A stretch of 29,288 nucleotides of DNA from an uncultured Eubacteriales bacterium (GTDB taxonomy: Bacteria; Bacillota; Clostridia; Oscillospirales; Oscillospiraceae). The notes under the pieces were generated by a model. It was given only the letters and a program-made list of their open reading frames with translations. It ran no database searches and had not been told where the DNA came from. Shown piece after piece: positions 7,701 to 17,064 of the stretch. Positions within the stretch are counted from its first letter, which is position 1. Every line of letters starts with the position of its first letter. A program made the translations under genes and the position numbers. The stretch lies in contig UQZR01000028.1 of the NCBI GenBank assembly GCA_900545585.1, forward strand, positions 1-29,288, written 5' to 3'.

Positions 7701-8555
7701 ATGAACACCAGCTTGCAGCAGCGCATTCAGAGCGCCGATCTCACCCGCACGGAAAAGCGCATCGCCGACTATTTTCTCGACCACAGTGAGTCGCTGTACT
7801 TCATGACCGCCCGAGACATCGCCCAGGAGCTGGGCGTCAGCGACACGTCCATCATCCGGCTGTGCCGCACCCTGGGCTACCGCGGCTTCCGCGAATTACA
7901 GGAGAGCCAGCGGGCGGAGCTGGCTCAGGTCATGGAAAACGGCCGCTACGTCATCCCCCGGCAGCAGGTGGAGGGCAAGCTGGAGCAGTACCAGAACTGC
8001 AGCCCGTTCCAGTGCCTGCAGCTGGCCATGGAGACGCTGCAGGAGACGTACCGGAAGAACCGGCCGGAGAAATTTGAGCGGGCCGCCCAGCTTCTTTTGC
8101 AGAGCGAGCACATCTTTATCTCCGGCTTCCGCGGCTTTTCCGGCTCCGCCCGTTATATGGGGGTGCTGCTGTCCCAGTACATCAACCGCGTCACCTACTA
8201 TTGCGATGCGGACACCCGCTGCGTGGAGGGCCTCATTGACTACGGCCCCCAGGACTGCGTAGTGGTTTTCGGCGCAGAGCGCTACTCCCGCATGTCCTGT
8301 GTGCTGGCCCAGATCGCCCGGGACGCCCACTGCCGTCTGATCGTTATCACCGACAAGCTCACCGCGCCCCTGGCCGTGGGGGCGGACATCGTGCTGCTGG
8401 CGGATTTCACCAGTCCCACCGCTGTCAACTCCTATCTGGGTGTGAACTTTCTGGTGGAGGCCATCGCCTTCGAGGTCAGCCGCCAGCTGGGCGTCTTTCC
8501 CCAGCAGCGGCTGTCCCGCATGGACCACTACCTGTCGGAGCTGCATCTGTATTGA
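7701..8555 (+). CDS. RpiR/MurR-family transcriptional regulator with SIS domain
   Basis: A 284-residue regulator. The N-terminal RpiR-type helix-turn-helix (about 1-77) reads LTRTEKRIADYFLDHSES, then TARDIAQELGVSDTSIIRLC and RTLGYRGFRELQ, a textbook match. The C-terminal SIS domain (about 115-255) starts at IFISGFRGFSGSARYMGVLL, where SIS proteins bind a phosphosugar or related effector, and includes DCVVVFGAERYSR and LIVITDK. A GGAG-containing RBS precedes ATG 7701. It is transcribed away from the antiporter-aminotransferase operon, which it probably represses or activates together with itself. The effector in this setting is unlikely to be the textbook hexose phosphate and is unknown. A long hairpin terminator follows. 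Confidence 0.92.
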   Translation: MNTSLQQRIQSADLTRTEKRIADYFLDHSESLYFMTARDIAQELGVSDTSIIRLCRTLGYRGFRELQESQRAELAQVMENGRYVIPRQQVEGKLEQYQNCSPFQCLQLAMETLQETYRKNRPEKFERAAQLLLQSEHIFISGFRGFSGSARYMGVLLSQYINRVTYYCDADTRCVEGLIDYGPQDCVVVFGAERYSRMSCVLAQIARDAHCRLIVITDKLTAPLAVGADIVLLADFTSPTAVNSYLGVNFLVEAIAFEVSRQLGVFPQQRLSRMDHYLSELHLY

Positions 8556-8576
8556 TGCGTGCCAAAAAATGAACAG

Positions 8577-8634
8577 CACCCCATTTATTAGACAGGCATG
8601 GTAAAATACCTGTACTAAGAAATGGGGTGTTTTT
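8577..8634 (+). terminator. Long terminator after the RpiR regulator
   Basis: CACCCCATTT (8577-8586) pairs exactly with AAATGGGGTG (8620-8629), followed by TTTTT (8630-8634). Inner TTAG/CTAA and CAGG/CCTG arms extend the stem. This is a convincing intrinsic terminator, and it faces the convergent MscS gene. Confidence 0.8.
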
Positions 8635-8664
8635 CTATGCCAAGGGGGCAGGGGGCAACGGCGC

Positions 8665-9477
8665 TCACCTCTCCACCAGATGGACGTTCAGGTGGTCGTA
8701 GGTCATTTCCACCCCCGCCGCGGCAAAGGCATCGCGCAGGTTCTCGTTCAGCGCGAAGAAAGCGTTCCAGTAGTCCTCCGTCCTGGTCCAGCAGCGGACG
8801 CTGTACTCAATGGCGCTGCTGCCGTACTCCGTCAGATACACCACCGGCGCAGGCTCCGGCAGCACATTGGGCGTGGCCGCCACCGCCGCCAGGCAGGCGG
8901 CCTTCACCGTCTCGGTGGGCGCGTCGTAGGAGGCGGTCACAGTCCGCACCACCCGCCGCCGGCCCATGGCCGTGTAGTTGATGATGCGGCTGGAGGACAG
9001 CTCCTTGTTGGGCTGCATGACGAACTGGCCGTCCGGCGTCTCGATCTTCGTATGGTTCAGGGTGATCTCCCGCACCGTGCCCACGGTGTCCGCCACCTCG
9101 ATGTCATCGCCGATGTTGAAGGGGTGGGATGTCAGGATCACCAGACCGCCGGCCACGTTGCCCAGAATGTCCTCCGCCGCCAGGGTCACGCCCAGCGTCA
9201 GCACCGACACCAGCGCCGTCAGGGACGAGGTATTCAGTCCCAGGGCCTCCGCCGTGATGATGCCCGTCAGCAGATAAAGTACCACCTTGGCCGATGTCAG
9301 GACGATCTGGCGCAGGCGGGCAGTCAGCTTTTTGCCGCGGTCCAGCAGCCGTTTGGCCAGCTTTAACAGCAGCCGCGACACGATGAGGCACACCAGCAGT
9401 GTCAGCACCGCCGACAGAATGCGGCTCAGGCTGTACCCTCCCAGCGATGTCTCCAGTATTTTCGAAAGCTCTTGCAT
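8665..9477 (-). CDS. Small-conductance mechanosensitive channel (MscS family)
   Basis: A 270-residue MscS-type channel that releases solutes under membrane tension. Three hydrophobic helices are visible at about 18-42, 61-80 and 84-115. The third is the pore-lining helix with small residues followed by the conserved AAEDILGNVAGGLVILTSHPF, where MscS has the QxxxxNxxSGxxI pattern. The beta domain follows with the family's F-x-(V/I)-GDxIE string (FNIGDDIEV) and the NTK-like turn HTKIETPDGQFVMQPN. The C-terminal alpha/beta vestibule is present, so the length is that of a minimal MscS. The start at 9477 has GGAGA 8 nt upstream; a longer frame adds 13 poorly supported residues. It is a single gene convergent with the RpiR regulator. 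Confidence 0.92.
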   Translation of the reverse strand: MQELSKILETSLGGYSLSRILSAVLTLLVCLIVSRLLLKLAKRLLDRGKKLTARLRQIVLTSAKVVLYLLTGIITAEALGLNTSSLTALVSVLTLGVTLAAEDILGNVAGGLVILTSHPFNIGDDIEVADTVGTVREITLNHTKIETPDGQFVMQPNKELSSSRIINYTAMGRRRVVRTVTASYDAPTETVKAACLAAVAATPNVLPEPAPVVYLTEYGSSAIEYSVRCWTRTEDYWNAFFALNENLRDAFAAAGVEMTYDHLNVHLVER

Positions 9478-9674
9478 CGGAATGTCTCCTTTCTCATGCT
9501 GACACCAGTATAGCAAATTCCCCGCCGCTGCGCAATCGCATTCATAAAGAGGGAGCGGAACACGGTGCGTTCCGCCCCCTCTTTATCCGTTCTGCAACCC
9601 GCCGAAAACATCCCTGTCTCCCCCGCCGGAGCTTGTCGCAGGTGCACAAAATATCTGCGTTTGCCAATTTTTAC

Positions 9675-9703
9675 TTGCCAGTCGGGGACGGCTCTGCTAT
9701 GAT
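9675..9703 (+). promoter_or_regulatory. Promoter of the Xre-MMPL-GLUG operon
   Basis: TTGCCA (9675-9680) and TATGAT (9698-9703) have ideal 17-bp spacing and end 34 nt before the Xre start codon. Confidence 0.65.
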
Positions 9704-9737
9704 AGACGCGAAAAATGCCAAAAAAGGGGGTACTGCC

Positions 9738-9992
9738 ATGGGCATATCCTACAACAACCTGTTCAAGCTGCTCATCGACAGAGGCTGGTCCAAAACGGAG
9801 TTTGCCCGCAAGGTGGGCATCAGCTCCAACACGCTGGCCAAGCTGTCGAAAAATGAGCCGGTGTCGCTGGAGGTGCTGGTGCGCATCTGCCGGCGGCTGG
9901 AATGCACACTGGGCGACGTGGTGCAGATCCTGCCGCCGGCCGCTGTGGAGAAGCTGCGCACCGCTGCGGAGGAGGGGATACACAGATCATGA
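9738..9992 (+). CDS. Small Xre/Cro-type DNA-binding regulator
   Basis: An 84-residue single-domain helix-turn-helix protein. The five-helix Cro/CI-like fold fits NNLFKLLIDRGWSKTEFARK, then VGISSNTLAKLSKNEPVSLE and LVRICRRLECTLGDVVQIL. The DVVQI ending is typical of the small HTH_26-type regulators common in Clostridia. The ATG at 9738 follows AAAAGGGGGT. Its stop overlaps the next start (ATGA at 9989-9992), so it is translationally coupled to the MMPL transporter and probably controls this operon from the adjacent promoter. The target and signal are unknown. Confidence 0.85.
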   Translation: MGISYNNLFKLLIDRGWSKTEFARKVGISSNTLAKLSKNEPVSLEVLVRICRRLECTLGDVVQILPPAAVEKLRTAAEEGIHRS

Positions 9993-12436
9993 GCCAGACC
10001 AACGCAAACGGCGCCACGTTCATGGAAAAGCTGTCCACGTTCATCGTGGATAAGCGGAATCTGATCTTTCTCATCACCATCATCGGCCTCATTTTCTCCG
10101 CCTTTTCCCGCAACTGGGTCCAGGTGGAGAATGACCTGACCTTCTACCTGCCGGACAACTCTCAGACCAAGCAGGCGCTGGCCGTCATGGACGAGCAGTT
10201 CGTCACCTACGGCACGGCGGAGGTAATGGTGGCCAACGTCACACCGGCCCAGGCGCAGAAGCTGGCTGACAAGCTCCGGGACATCGAGGGTGTCCAGAGC
10301 CTGACCTACGACAAGACCACCGACCACTACAACGACATGTCCGCTCTGTTCTCCATCACCTTCGCCTACGACGAGGATGACGACGCCTGCCTGACGTCTC
10401 TGGATGCGGTGAAGGCAGCCCTCAGCGGCTATGACCTCTACGTCTCCACGGATCTGGGCAATACCCAGCAGGAGACCATTGAGCATGAGATCAGCGTCAT
10501 TATGATCTACGTGGCCATCGTCATTGTCATCGTGCTGACCTTCACCTCCGAGACCTACGGCGAGGTGCCGGTGCTGATTTTGACCTTCGTGGTGGCGCTG
10601 GTGCTGAATCAGGGCACCAACTTCCTGATGGGCAAGATCTCCTTCGTGTCCAACTCCGTCACCAGTATTCTGCAGCTGGCGCTGTCTATCGACTACGCCA
10701 TCATCTTCTGCAACCGCTTCAAGGAGGAACACCGGCTGCTGGACCTGCGGGAGGCCGTCATCGTCTCCCTGAGCAAATCCATCCCCGAGATCGGCGCCAG
10801 CAGCCTGACCACCATCGGCGGTCTGGTGGCCATGCTGTTCATGCAGTTCAAGCTGGGCCCCGATATGGCCCTGTGCCTCATCAAATCCATCCTGTTCGCG
10901 CTGCTGTCCGCCTTCGTGGTGATGCCGGGCCTTCTGATGCTGTTCGGTCCCCTCATCGACCGGACGCAGCACCGCAGCTTCGTGCCCAAGATACCCTTCG
11001 TGGGCAATTTCGACTACGCCACGCGGCACGTGGTGCCCGTGATCTTCGCCCTGCTGATCACCGTGGGCTTCTTCCTGTCCTCCCGCTGCCCCTTCGCCTA
11101 CGGGTACAGCCTGCTGACCACGCCCATCCAGAACGATAACCAGATCGCCGAGCAGATGATCGAGGACACCTTTACCTCCAGCAACATGCTGGCCCTGATG
11201 GTCCCCGCCGGCGACTACGACAAGGAGACCGCCCTGCTGGCGGAGCTGGAGCAGTACGACGAGGTGGACCGCACCATGGGGCTTGTGAACATTGAGGCCA
11301 TGGACGGCTACACGCTGGCGGATAAGCTGACGCCCCGTCAGTTCGCGGAGCTGGCCGGTCTGGACTACGAGGCCGCGCAGGTGGTCTACGCCGCCTACGC
11401 CGCCAACAACGGCGACTACGGCCAGCTGGTGGGCCATCTCTCCACCTACAGGGTGCCGCTGCTGGATATGTTCCTGTTCGTCTGCGACCAGATCGACGCC
11501 GGCGTGGTAACGCTCAGCGATGACCAGACCGCCGCCCTGAAGGACGCCCAGACCCAGATGCTCAGCGCCAGGAACCAGCTGCGGGGCGAGGATCTCAGCC
11601 GTATGCTGGTATACCTGACCCTGCCGGAGAGCGGCGATGAGACGTACGCCTTCACCGATAAGATTCTGGACATCGCCCAGAAGTATTACCCCGACCAGAA
11701 GGTATATCTGGCCGGCGACTCCACCAACGAGTACGACTTCGAGAAGTCCTTTGCCATCGACAACAAGGTGGTGAGCATCGTGTCCATTCTGGTGGTCATG
11801 GTGGTGCTGCTGTTCACCTTCAAGTCCGCCGGTATGCCGGTGCTGCTGATTCTGGTGATCCAGGGCTGCATCTGGATCAACTTCTCCGTCCCCGCTGTCA
11901 CCGGCAAGTACCTGTTCTATCTGAGCTACCTGATCGTCAGCTCCATCCAGATGGGTGCCAACATCGACTATGCCATCGTCATCGCCAGCCGCTATCAGGA
12001 GCTGAAGGCGAAGATGGCCCAGCGCAGCGCCATTGTAGAGACGCTGAACTTTGCCTTTCCCACCATCTTCACCTCCGGCGCCATCATGTCCATCTGCGGC
12101 TTCCTCATCGGCAGCATGACCTCGGAGCCCGTCATCGCCGGCATCGGTGAGAGTCTGGGCCGCGGCACGGTGATCTCCATCATCATGGTCATGTTCGCCC
12201 TGCCCCAGATCCTGCTGATCGGCAGCCGCGTCATCGACAAGACTTCCTTCTCCGTGCCATCCGTGGTGGCCAAGAAGAACAGCCGCGGCCGCATGACGGT
12301 GAACGGTATGGTGTACGGCCACATCAACGGCACGGTCCGCGGCATGATCCACGCCACGGTGGAGGGCGACGTAGATCTGACCATGCTCTCCGGAGCAGAG
12401 GGAGAGGAGGTACCCGACGATGAGGAAGAAGATTGA
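9989..12436 (+). CDS. MMPL/RND-family transporter
   Basis: An 815-residue RND-superfamily transporter of the MMPL/YdfJ type, which moves lipids or hydrophobic compounds across or out of the membrane using the proton gradient. It shows the internal duplication of the family: each half has a first membrane helix (near 21-40 and near 355-375), a large outer loop, then a bundle of helices. The signature LSIDYAIIFCNRFKEEH (about 232-248) is repeated as GANIDYAIVIASRYQE (about 656-671), carrying the membrane Asp-Tyr pair used in proton relay. The C-terminus ends in an acidic tail, EVPDDEEED. It overlaps the Xre gene by 4 nt and the GLUG-protein start by 17 nt, so all three are coupled. Substrate unknown; a cell-envelope lipid or a surface component is plausible. 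Confidence 0.9.
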   Translation: MSQTNANGATFMEKLSTFIVDKRNLIFLITIIGLIFSAFSRNWVQVENDLTFYLPDNSQTKQALAVMDEQFVTYGTAEVMVANVTPAQAQKLADKLRDIEGVQSLTYDKTTDHYNDMSALFSITFAYDEDDDACLTSLDAVKAALSGYDLYVSTDLGNTQQETIEHEISVIMIYVAIVIVIVLTFTSETYGEVPVLILTFVVALVLNQGTNFLMGKISFVSNSVTSILQLALSIDYAIIFCNRFKEEHRLLDLREAVIVSLSKSIPEIGASSLTTIGGLVAMLFMQFKLGPDMALCLIKSILFALLSAFVVMPGLLMLFGPLIDRTQHRSFVPKIPFVGNFDYATRHVVPVIFALLITVGFFLSSRCPFAYGYSLLTTPIQNDNQIAEQMIEDTFTSSNMLALMVPAGDYDKETALLAELEQYDEVDRTMGLVNIEAMDGYTLADKLTPRQFAELAGLDYEAAQVVYAAYAANNGDYGQLVGHLSTYRVPLLDMFLFVCDQIDAGVVTLSDDQTAALKDAQTQMLSARNQLRGEDLSRMLVYLTLPESGDETYAFTDKILDIAQKYYPDQKVYLAGDSTNEYDFEKSFAIDNKVVSIVSILVVMVVLLFTFKSAGMPVLLILVIQGCIWINFSVPAVTGKYLFYLSYLIVSSIQMGANIDYAIVIASRYQELKAKMAQRSAIVETLNFAFPTIFTSGAIMSICGFLIGSMTSEPVIAGIGESLGRGTVISIIMVMFALPQILLIGSRVIDKTSFSVPSVVAKKNSRGRMTVNGMVYGHINGTVRGMIHATVEGDVDLTMLSGAEGEEVPDDEEED

Positions 12437-15400
12437 CATACGGCATCTGGCCGCGGCTCTGCTGGCAGCCCTGATGCTGCTGGCCTGCCTGCCCGTGACG
12501 CAGGCCGACGCTGCCGGCAATACCATCCACATCTCCTCGGAAGCGGAGCTGCGGGATCTGGCCGCCAGCTGCGCGCTGGACACCTGGTCCCGCGATAAAA
12601 ACGTGGTGCTGGACAGCGACCTGACGCTGGCGGACCCGTCCTTCCTGCCCATCCCCACCTTCGGCGGCAGCTTTGACGGGCAGGGTCACACCATCCATAA
12701 TGTCAGCATAACGGACAGTCTGTCCCCTGCCGGCCTGTTCGGCGTGGTACAGGCGGGCGGCTCCGTTCGCAGCCTCCATGTGGTGGGTACCGTCACCCCC
12801 TCCGGTGACGGCCGAAGCGTGGGCGGCATCGCCGGCGAGAACAACGGCGCCATCGAAAAGTGCAGCTTCACCGGCACGGTGTCCGGTCAGGTATACGTAG
12901 GCGGCATCGCCGGTCACACCGGCGCCTCCGGCAGCATCCTCGCCTGTGAGACCCGCGGCGCGGTCATCGGCGACAGCATGACCGGCGGCATCACAGGCTA
13001 TAACGAGGGCCTGCTGGCCGACTGCACCAACAGCGCCTGCGTCAACGTGGAGAGCACCGATCCCCGTCTGGATCTGGAGGATCTGGATCTGACGCTGACG
13101 CCGGACCTGTCCAAGCTGGGGCAGGCCAACGCCGGCGCCTCCGCCGCTGATACCGGCGGCATCGCCGGATACAGCGCCGGTACGCTGTCCGACTGTGTGA
13201 ACCACGGCGCCGTGGGCTACCAGCACATCGGCTATAACACCGGCGGCGTGGCCGGCCGCAGCTGCGGCCAGCTCCTGCGCTGCCGGAACGATGGCTCCAT
13301 CGCCGGACGCAAGGACGTGGGCGGCGTGGTGGGCCAGATCGAGCCCTATATCCAGGTGGACGCCTCTCCCACCTATCTGTCGGAGCTGAACCGCCAGCTG
13401 TACGAGCTGAAGTCCCTGACCGACCAGGCCGCCAACGATGCCCAGGACGGCGCAGGCGACGTGTCCGGCCGGCTCAACGACATGAACGACTACCTGAAGG
13501 ACGCCCTCTCCGACCCGCAGGACCCCCTGGCTGCCATCACCGGCTTCGGCAGCCGCCTGAAGGACCTGAACAACAGCGCCTCCGGCTCGGTGGACACCGT
13601 GGCGGACGACCTGCGGGACATCAACAGCAAGTTCAATGAGGTATCCAACACCGTGCTGGCCGCCATCTCCGCCGCCGGCAACCCCGCCTCCGTCATCTCT
13701 GACGGCTCGCAGGGGAACATCGACAAGATCACGCTGGGCAAGACCTCTGCCTGCACCAACAGCGGCGCGGTCAGCGGCGATGTCAACACCGGCGGCATCG
13801 CCGGCTCCATCGCCATCGAGTACGAGCTGGACCCAGAGGATGACGTCAGTGCCGATCTGGACGGAGAATACCGCCGGCAGTACGAGTACCGCGCCGTGGT
13901 GCAGCAGTGCGCCAACACCGGTGCCGTCTCCGCCAAGCGCAGCAACACCGGCGGCATCGCCGGGCGCATGGACCTCGGCCTCATCATCTCCTGTGAGAGC
14001 TACGGCAGCGTGGAAAGTGACAGCGGCAGCTGCGTGGGCGGCATCGCCGGCCTCACCGCCGCCACCGTCCGCAGCAGCTATGCCAAGTGTACCCTCAGCG
14101 GCAAAAAATACGTGGGCGGTATCGTGGGCTCCGGCGTGGCGGAGAAGTCCGACGGCAGCGCCAGCACCGTTACCGGCTGCTGGTCGCTGGTGGACATCAC
14201 CGACTGCCAGCAGTACGAGGGTGCCGTCTCCGGTGCGGACACCGGTACGTTCACCGATAACTATTTCGTCTCCGACACGCTGGCGGGCATCAACCGCCAG
14301 AGCTTCGCGGGCCGCGCGGAGCCTGTGAGCTTCGACACCCTCGCCGCGGCGGAGGGTATGCCCGGCGGCATGACCACCTTTACCCTGTCCTTCGTCTCCG
14401 ACGGCAAAGTGCTGACCAGCCGCACCTTCTCCTACGGCGCATCCTTTGACAGCAGCGTCTATCCGCCGCTTCCGGAAAAGGACGGCATCTACGCCCACTG
14501 GGACCGCACCGACCTCCACGGCCTGCACCTCGACACGGTGGTCACCGCCGTCTATGACCCGCTGCTGCCCACCCTGTCCTCGGAGCAGACCCGCGAGGAC
14601 GGCCGCCCCATCATTCTGGCCGGCGGTGACTTCAACGACGGCGACACCATGGCCGCCACAGCCCTGACTCTGACGCCGGAGGAGTTCCACGCGGCAGACG
14701 GCAGCTTCGCAGACCGCGCTGCCAACTGGTTCTCCTACCTGAAGGATGGGCAGCTGCCGCCCCTGACCGTAAACCGCCGCGTGGCGGAACAGTGGCGGGT
14801 ATCCCTGCCCGATGACGGCCAGGAGACCCACACTCTGCGCTACCTGCCGTCTCAGGACGCATCACACCTGCGGCTCTATGTCAACGATGGCGACGGCTGG
14901 CAGGCCGTGTCCTGCGACACCGTGGGCAGCTACCTCTCCTTCACCGCAGGCGGCGCCAGCCCCGAATTCGCCGTGGTCACCACCGCATCGGTGTGGTGGC
15001 CGCTGGTTGCGGCCATCGCCGTGTGCGTGGCCATCGTGCTGGCGGTCCTGCTGGGACGGCGTCACCGCCGCCGGCGGAAGGCCGCCGCGGCCTCTGCCCC
15101 CGAGACGGCGGAGAATGCCGCCGAAAGCACGGAAACGCCCGCCCGCATCTCCCGCCCGGCCAAGAAGAAAAAGCGGCGCTGGTGGATCCCCGTCAGTATC
15201 GTTGCGGGCATCGCCGCTGCGGCGGCGGTGCTCCTGACCGCCACCGGTCTGGGCCGCCAGCTCAACGCCTGGCGTCTGCTGCACCGCGCCCTGAACGCCG
15301 ACTCGCTGGCCATGACCGTCTCCGTCCAGAGCGGCGAGACCTTCACCGCCAGCGCCGATGTCTGCCGCACCAGAGCCGACACCACCCGCATCGTCACTGT

Positions 15401-16421
15401 CCGGTGGCAGGGCGTGACCGTCTACTGCACCGGCGATGCGTTGTATCTGGAGAACGGCCGCGCCTACCGTCTGAGCAGCAGCATGACCCTCTCCGACCTG
15501 GCCGCCCTGTTCCGCGAGGCCCATGTGGACTGTGAAAAGACGGACGCGGACACCCTGTATACGGCGGCGCTGTCCGCCGCCGACGCGGACGCCCTGCTGA
15601 CGCTGCTGGAGCCGGAGGTGGGCGACCTCACCGGCATCGACAGGCTCACCGCCGTGCTGACCGTGGCCGATGGCCGCGCCCGGTCCCTCCGGCTCACTGC
15701 CGGGCCGGAGGACGCCCCCGTCCTCACCGCTGTGATGGATTTCACCGCCAAGGTCACGGCGCCCCAGGTGCCGGAGGCGGTGACCGCCGCCATCGCCGGC
15801 GGTACGGAGCCGGAGAATACCGTGCTGCCCGCGGATACCCTGCGCCTGCTGCGGTCCTGGGCCGCCCTGCGCAGCAGGGAGGTACTGGCCGCCGACCTGA
15901 CGCTGACGGCGGACTGCGGCCCCCTGGTGCTCCGCGACACCCTGCAATATGACCGCCGCACCGTGGACGGTCAGGATTTCACCGCCGTCCGCAAGGGCGC
16001 ACTGAGCCTGTACTTCTCCGGCGATAAGCTCTGCGATGCGGAAGGCCATGTTCTCACCACCGGCGACACTCTGGCTTCCCAGGCCCGGCTCCTTCAGCTG
16101 GCCTACCAGCTGGTGCTGAACGGCACCGCCGCCTGCACCCAGACCGGCGGCACAGATACCTATACTCTGACGCTGGACGAGGCGGGAGCTGCGGAGTTTG
16201 CCGCCGCCATCGCGCCGGATATCCAGTCCCAGCACGTCGCCTTCACCGGTGGCCGCGTCACCATGGAGGTGCAGGGCACCCAGCTGTGCAGCGTTCGTAT
16301 CACCTGCTCCGGCAGCATCAGTGTGGCGCTGACGGAGGCCAGCGCCTCCCTGAGCGCCGATATCCGGTTCGTCTCCCGCAATTACCCGTTCCCCCGCGCG
16401 GTGCTGAATGCGCTGCAATAA
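12420..16421 (+). CDS. GLUG-repeat cell-surface protein with two membrane anchors
   Basis: A 1333-residue envelope protein. Residues 1-31 are a signal peptide with a basic start, a Leu/Ala core and an AxA-like site before AGNTIHI. Residues 80-600 hold GLUG-type repeats, seen as recurrent VGGIAGENNGAIEKC, GGIAGYSAGTLSDC and GGIAGRMDLGLIISC units, which build a beta-solenoid as in adhesins. A helical stretch (about 315-430) interrupts them. Transmembrane helix 1 is at about 858-880 (VWWPLVAAIAVCV...), followed by a basic segment GRRHRRRRK and PAKKKKRRW. Transmembrane helix 2 (about 922-945) leads to a 390-residue outer domain resembling lipoprotein-like beta repeats. The two-anchor layout, with outer domains on both sides of a short cytoplasmic loop, looks like a fusion of two surface proteins. 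It is coupled to the MMPL transporter. Exact function unknown. Confidence 0.8.
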   Translation: MRKKIDIRHLAAALLAALMLLACLPVTQADAAGNTIHISSEAELRDLAASCALDTWSRDKNVVLDSDLTLADPSFLPIPTFGGSFDGQGHTIHNVSITDSLSPAGLFGVVQAGGSVRSLHVVGTVTPSGDGRSVGGIAGENNGAIEKCSFTGTVSGQVYVGGIAGHTGASGSILACETRGAVIGDSMTGGITGYNEGLLADCTNSACVNVESTDPRLDLEDLDLTLTPDLSKLGQANAGASAADTGGIAGYSAGTLSDCVNHGAVGYQHIGYNTGGVAGRSCGQLLRCRNDGSIAGRKDVGGVVGQIEPYIQVDASPTYLSELNRQLYELKSLTDQAANDAQDGAGDVSGRLNDMNDYLKDALSDPQDPLAAITGFGSRLKDLNNSASGSVDTVADDLRDINSKFNEVSNTVLAAISAAGNPASVISDGSQGNIDKITLGKTSACTNSGAVSGDVNTGGIAGSIAIEYELDPEDDVSADLDGEYRRQYEYRAVVQQCANTGAVSAKRSNTGGIAGRMDLGLIISCESYGSVESDSGSCVGGIAGLTAATVRSSYAKCTLSGKKYVGGIVGSGVAEKSDGSASTVTGCWSLVDITDCQQYEGAVSGADTGTFTDNYFVSDTLAGINRQSFAGRAEPVSFDTLAAAEGMPGGMTTFTLSFVSDGKVLTSRTFSYGASFDSSVYPPLPEKDGIYAHWDRTDLHGLHLDTVVTAVYDPLLPTLSSEQTREDGRPIILAGGDFNDGDTMAATALTLTPEEFHAADGSFADRAANWFSYLKDGQLPPLTVNRRVAEQWRVSLPDDGQETHTLRYLPSQDASHLRLYVNDGDGWQAVSCDTVGSYLSFTAGGASPEFAVVTTASVWWPLVAAIAVCVAIVLAVLLGRRHRRRRKAAAASAPETAENAAESTETPARISRPAKKKKRRWWIPVSIVAGIAAAAAVLLTATGLGRQLNAWRLLHRALNADSLAMTVSVQSGETFTASADVCRTRADTTRIVTVRWQGVTVYCTGDALYLENGRAYRLSSSMTLSDLAALFREAHVDCEKTDADTLYTAALSAADADALLTLLEPEVGDLTGIDRLTAVLTVADGRARSLRLTAGPEDAPVLTAVMDFTAKVTAPQVPEAVTAAIAGGTEPENTVLPADTLRLLRSWAALRSREVLAADLTLTADCGPLVLRDTLQYDRRTVDGQDFTAVRKGALSLYFSGDKLCDAEGHVLTTGDTLASQARLLQLAYQLVLNGTAACTQTGGTDTYTLTLDEAGAAEFAAAIAPDIQSQHVAFTGGRVTMEVQGTQLCSVRITCSGSISVALTEASASLSADIRFVSRNYPFPRAVLNALQ

Positions 16422-16442
16422 CAAAAGAGAGAAGGCAATAGC

Positions 16443-17048
16443 ATGGGAAACCGCATCATCTGCATCAGCCGCCAGTTCGGCAGCGGCGGCCATGAGATCT
16501 CCGTCAAGACCGCGGACCTGCTGCGTCTGCGCGTCTATGAAAAGGAGCTGGTACATCTGGCCTGCGAATACGGCGAGCTATCGGAGTCCGTCATGAGCGA
16601 TTCCGATGAAAAGGCCACCAACCCCTACCTGTTCCGCACCGTCCACGAGGGCAACTACCATGTCGTGCGGGGCAAGCCCACGTCCGAGGTGCTGTTCGCC
16701 CTGCAAAGCCACGAGATCCGCCGCATCGCCCGCAGGGAGGAGTGCGTGTTTGTGGGCCGCTGCGCCGACTATGTCCTGCGGGATGCGGATGTCCGCCTGC
16801 TGCGGGTATTCGTCTCCGCGCCGGAGGAACAGCGCATTGCCCGTAAGATGGAGCAGGAGCATCTGACCCAGCCTCAGGCGGCGCGGCTGCTGCGGAAAAT
16901 GGACAAACAGCGCCGGAAATACTACGAGACCTACACCCACCATGTCTGGGGCGACAGCACCAACTACGACCTGTGCATCGACACATCCACCTGTACGCTG
17001 GACGAGGCGGCGGCCCGGATCGCCGACCGCTTCCGCGCCATGGCGTAG
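16443..17048 (+). CDS. Cytidylate kinase-like family protein
   Basis: A 201-residue P-loop kinase of the cytidylate kinase-like family, which is widespread in Clostridia and distinct from the housekeeping Cmk. The nucleotide loop is SRQFGSGGHEIS (about residues 9-20), a form in which the usual GxxxxGKS is altered to FGSGG. VFVGRCADYVLRD (near 100) is the LID-preceding strand and helix, and RVFVSAPEEQRIARKM follows with the arginine-rich lid. The family's substrate is not firmly established. Its start lies 21 nt after the GLUG-protein stop with AGAGAAGG upstream, so it is probably in the same transcript, followed 16 nt later by the MATE exporter. Confidence 0.85.
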   Translation: MGNRIICISRQFGSGGHEISVKTADLLRLRVYEKELVHLACEYGELSESVMSDSDEKATNPYLFRTVHEGNYHVVRGKPTSEVLFALQSHEIRRIARREECVFVGRCADYVLRDADVRLLRVFVSAPEEQRIARKMEQEHLTQPQAARLLRKMDKQRRKYYETYTHHVWGDSTNYDLCIDTSTCTLDEAAARIADRFRAMA

Positions 17049-17064
17049 CGTCAGAAGGGCTTTT

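Noticed and set aside
9749..12658. 969-codon - strand frame opposite the MMPL gene
   Set aside because: It crosses the ends of two well-supported genes and has biased His/Gly/Val composition and no domain.
12420..14300. Regular DNA repeats resembling a repeat array
   Set aside because: The periodic GGCGGCATCGCCGG-like strings encode the GGIAG core of protein GLUG repeats. They are not a CRISPR array: spacing varies and the frame is kept.
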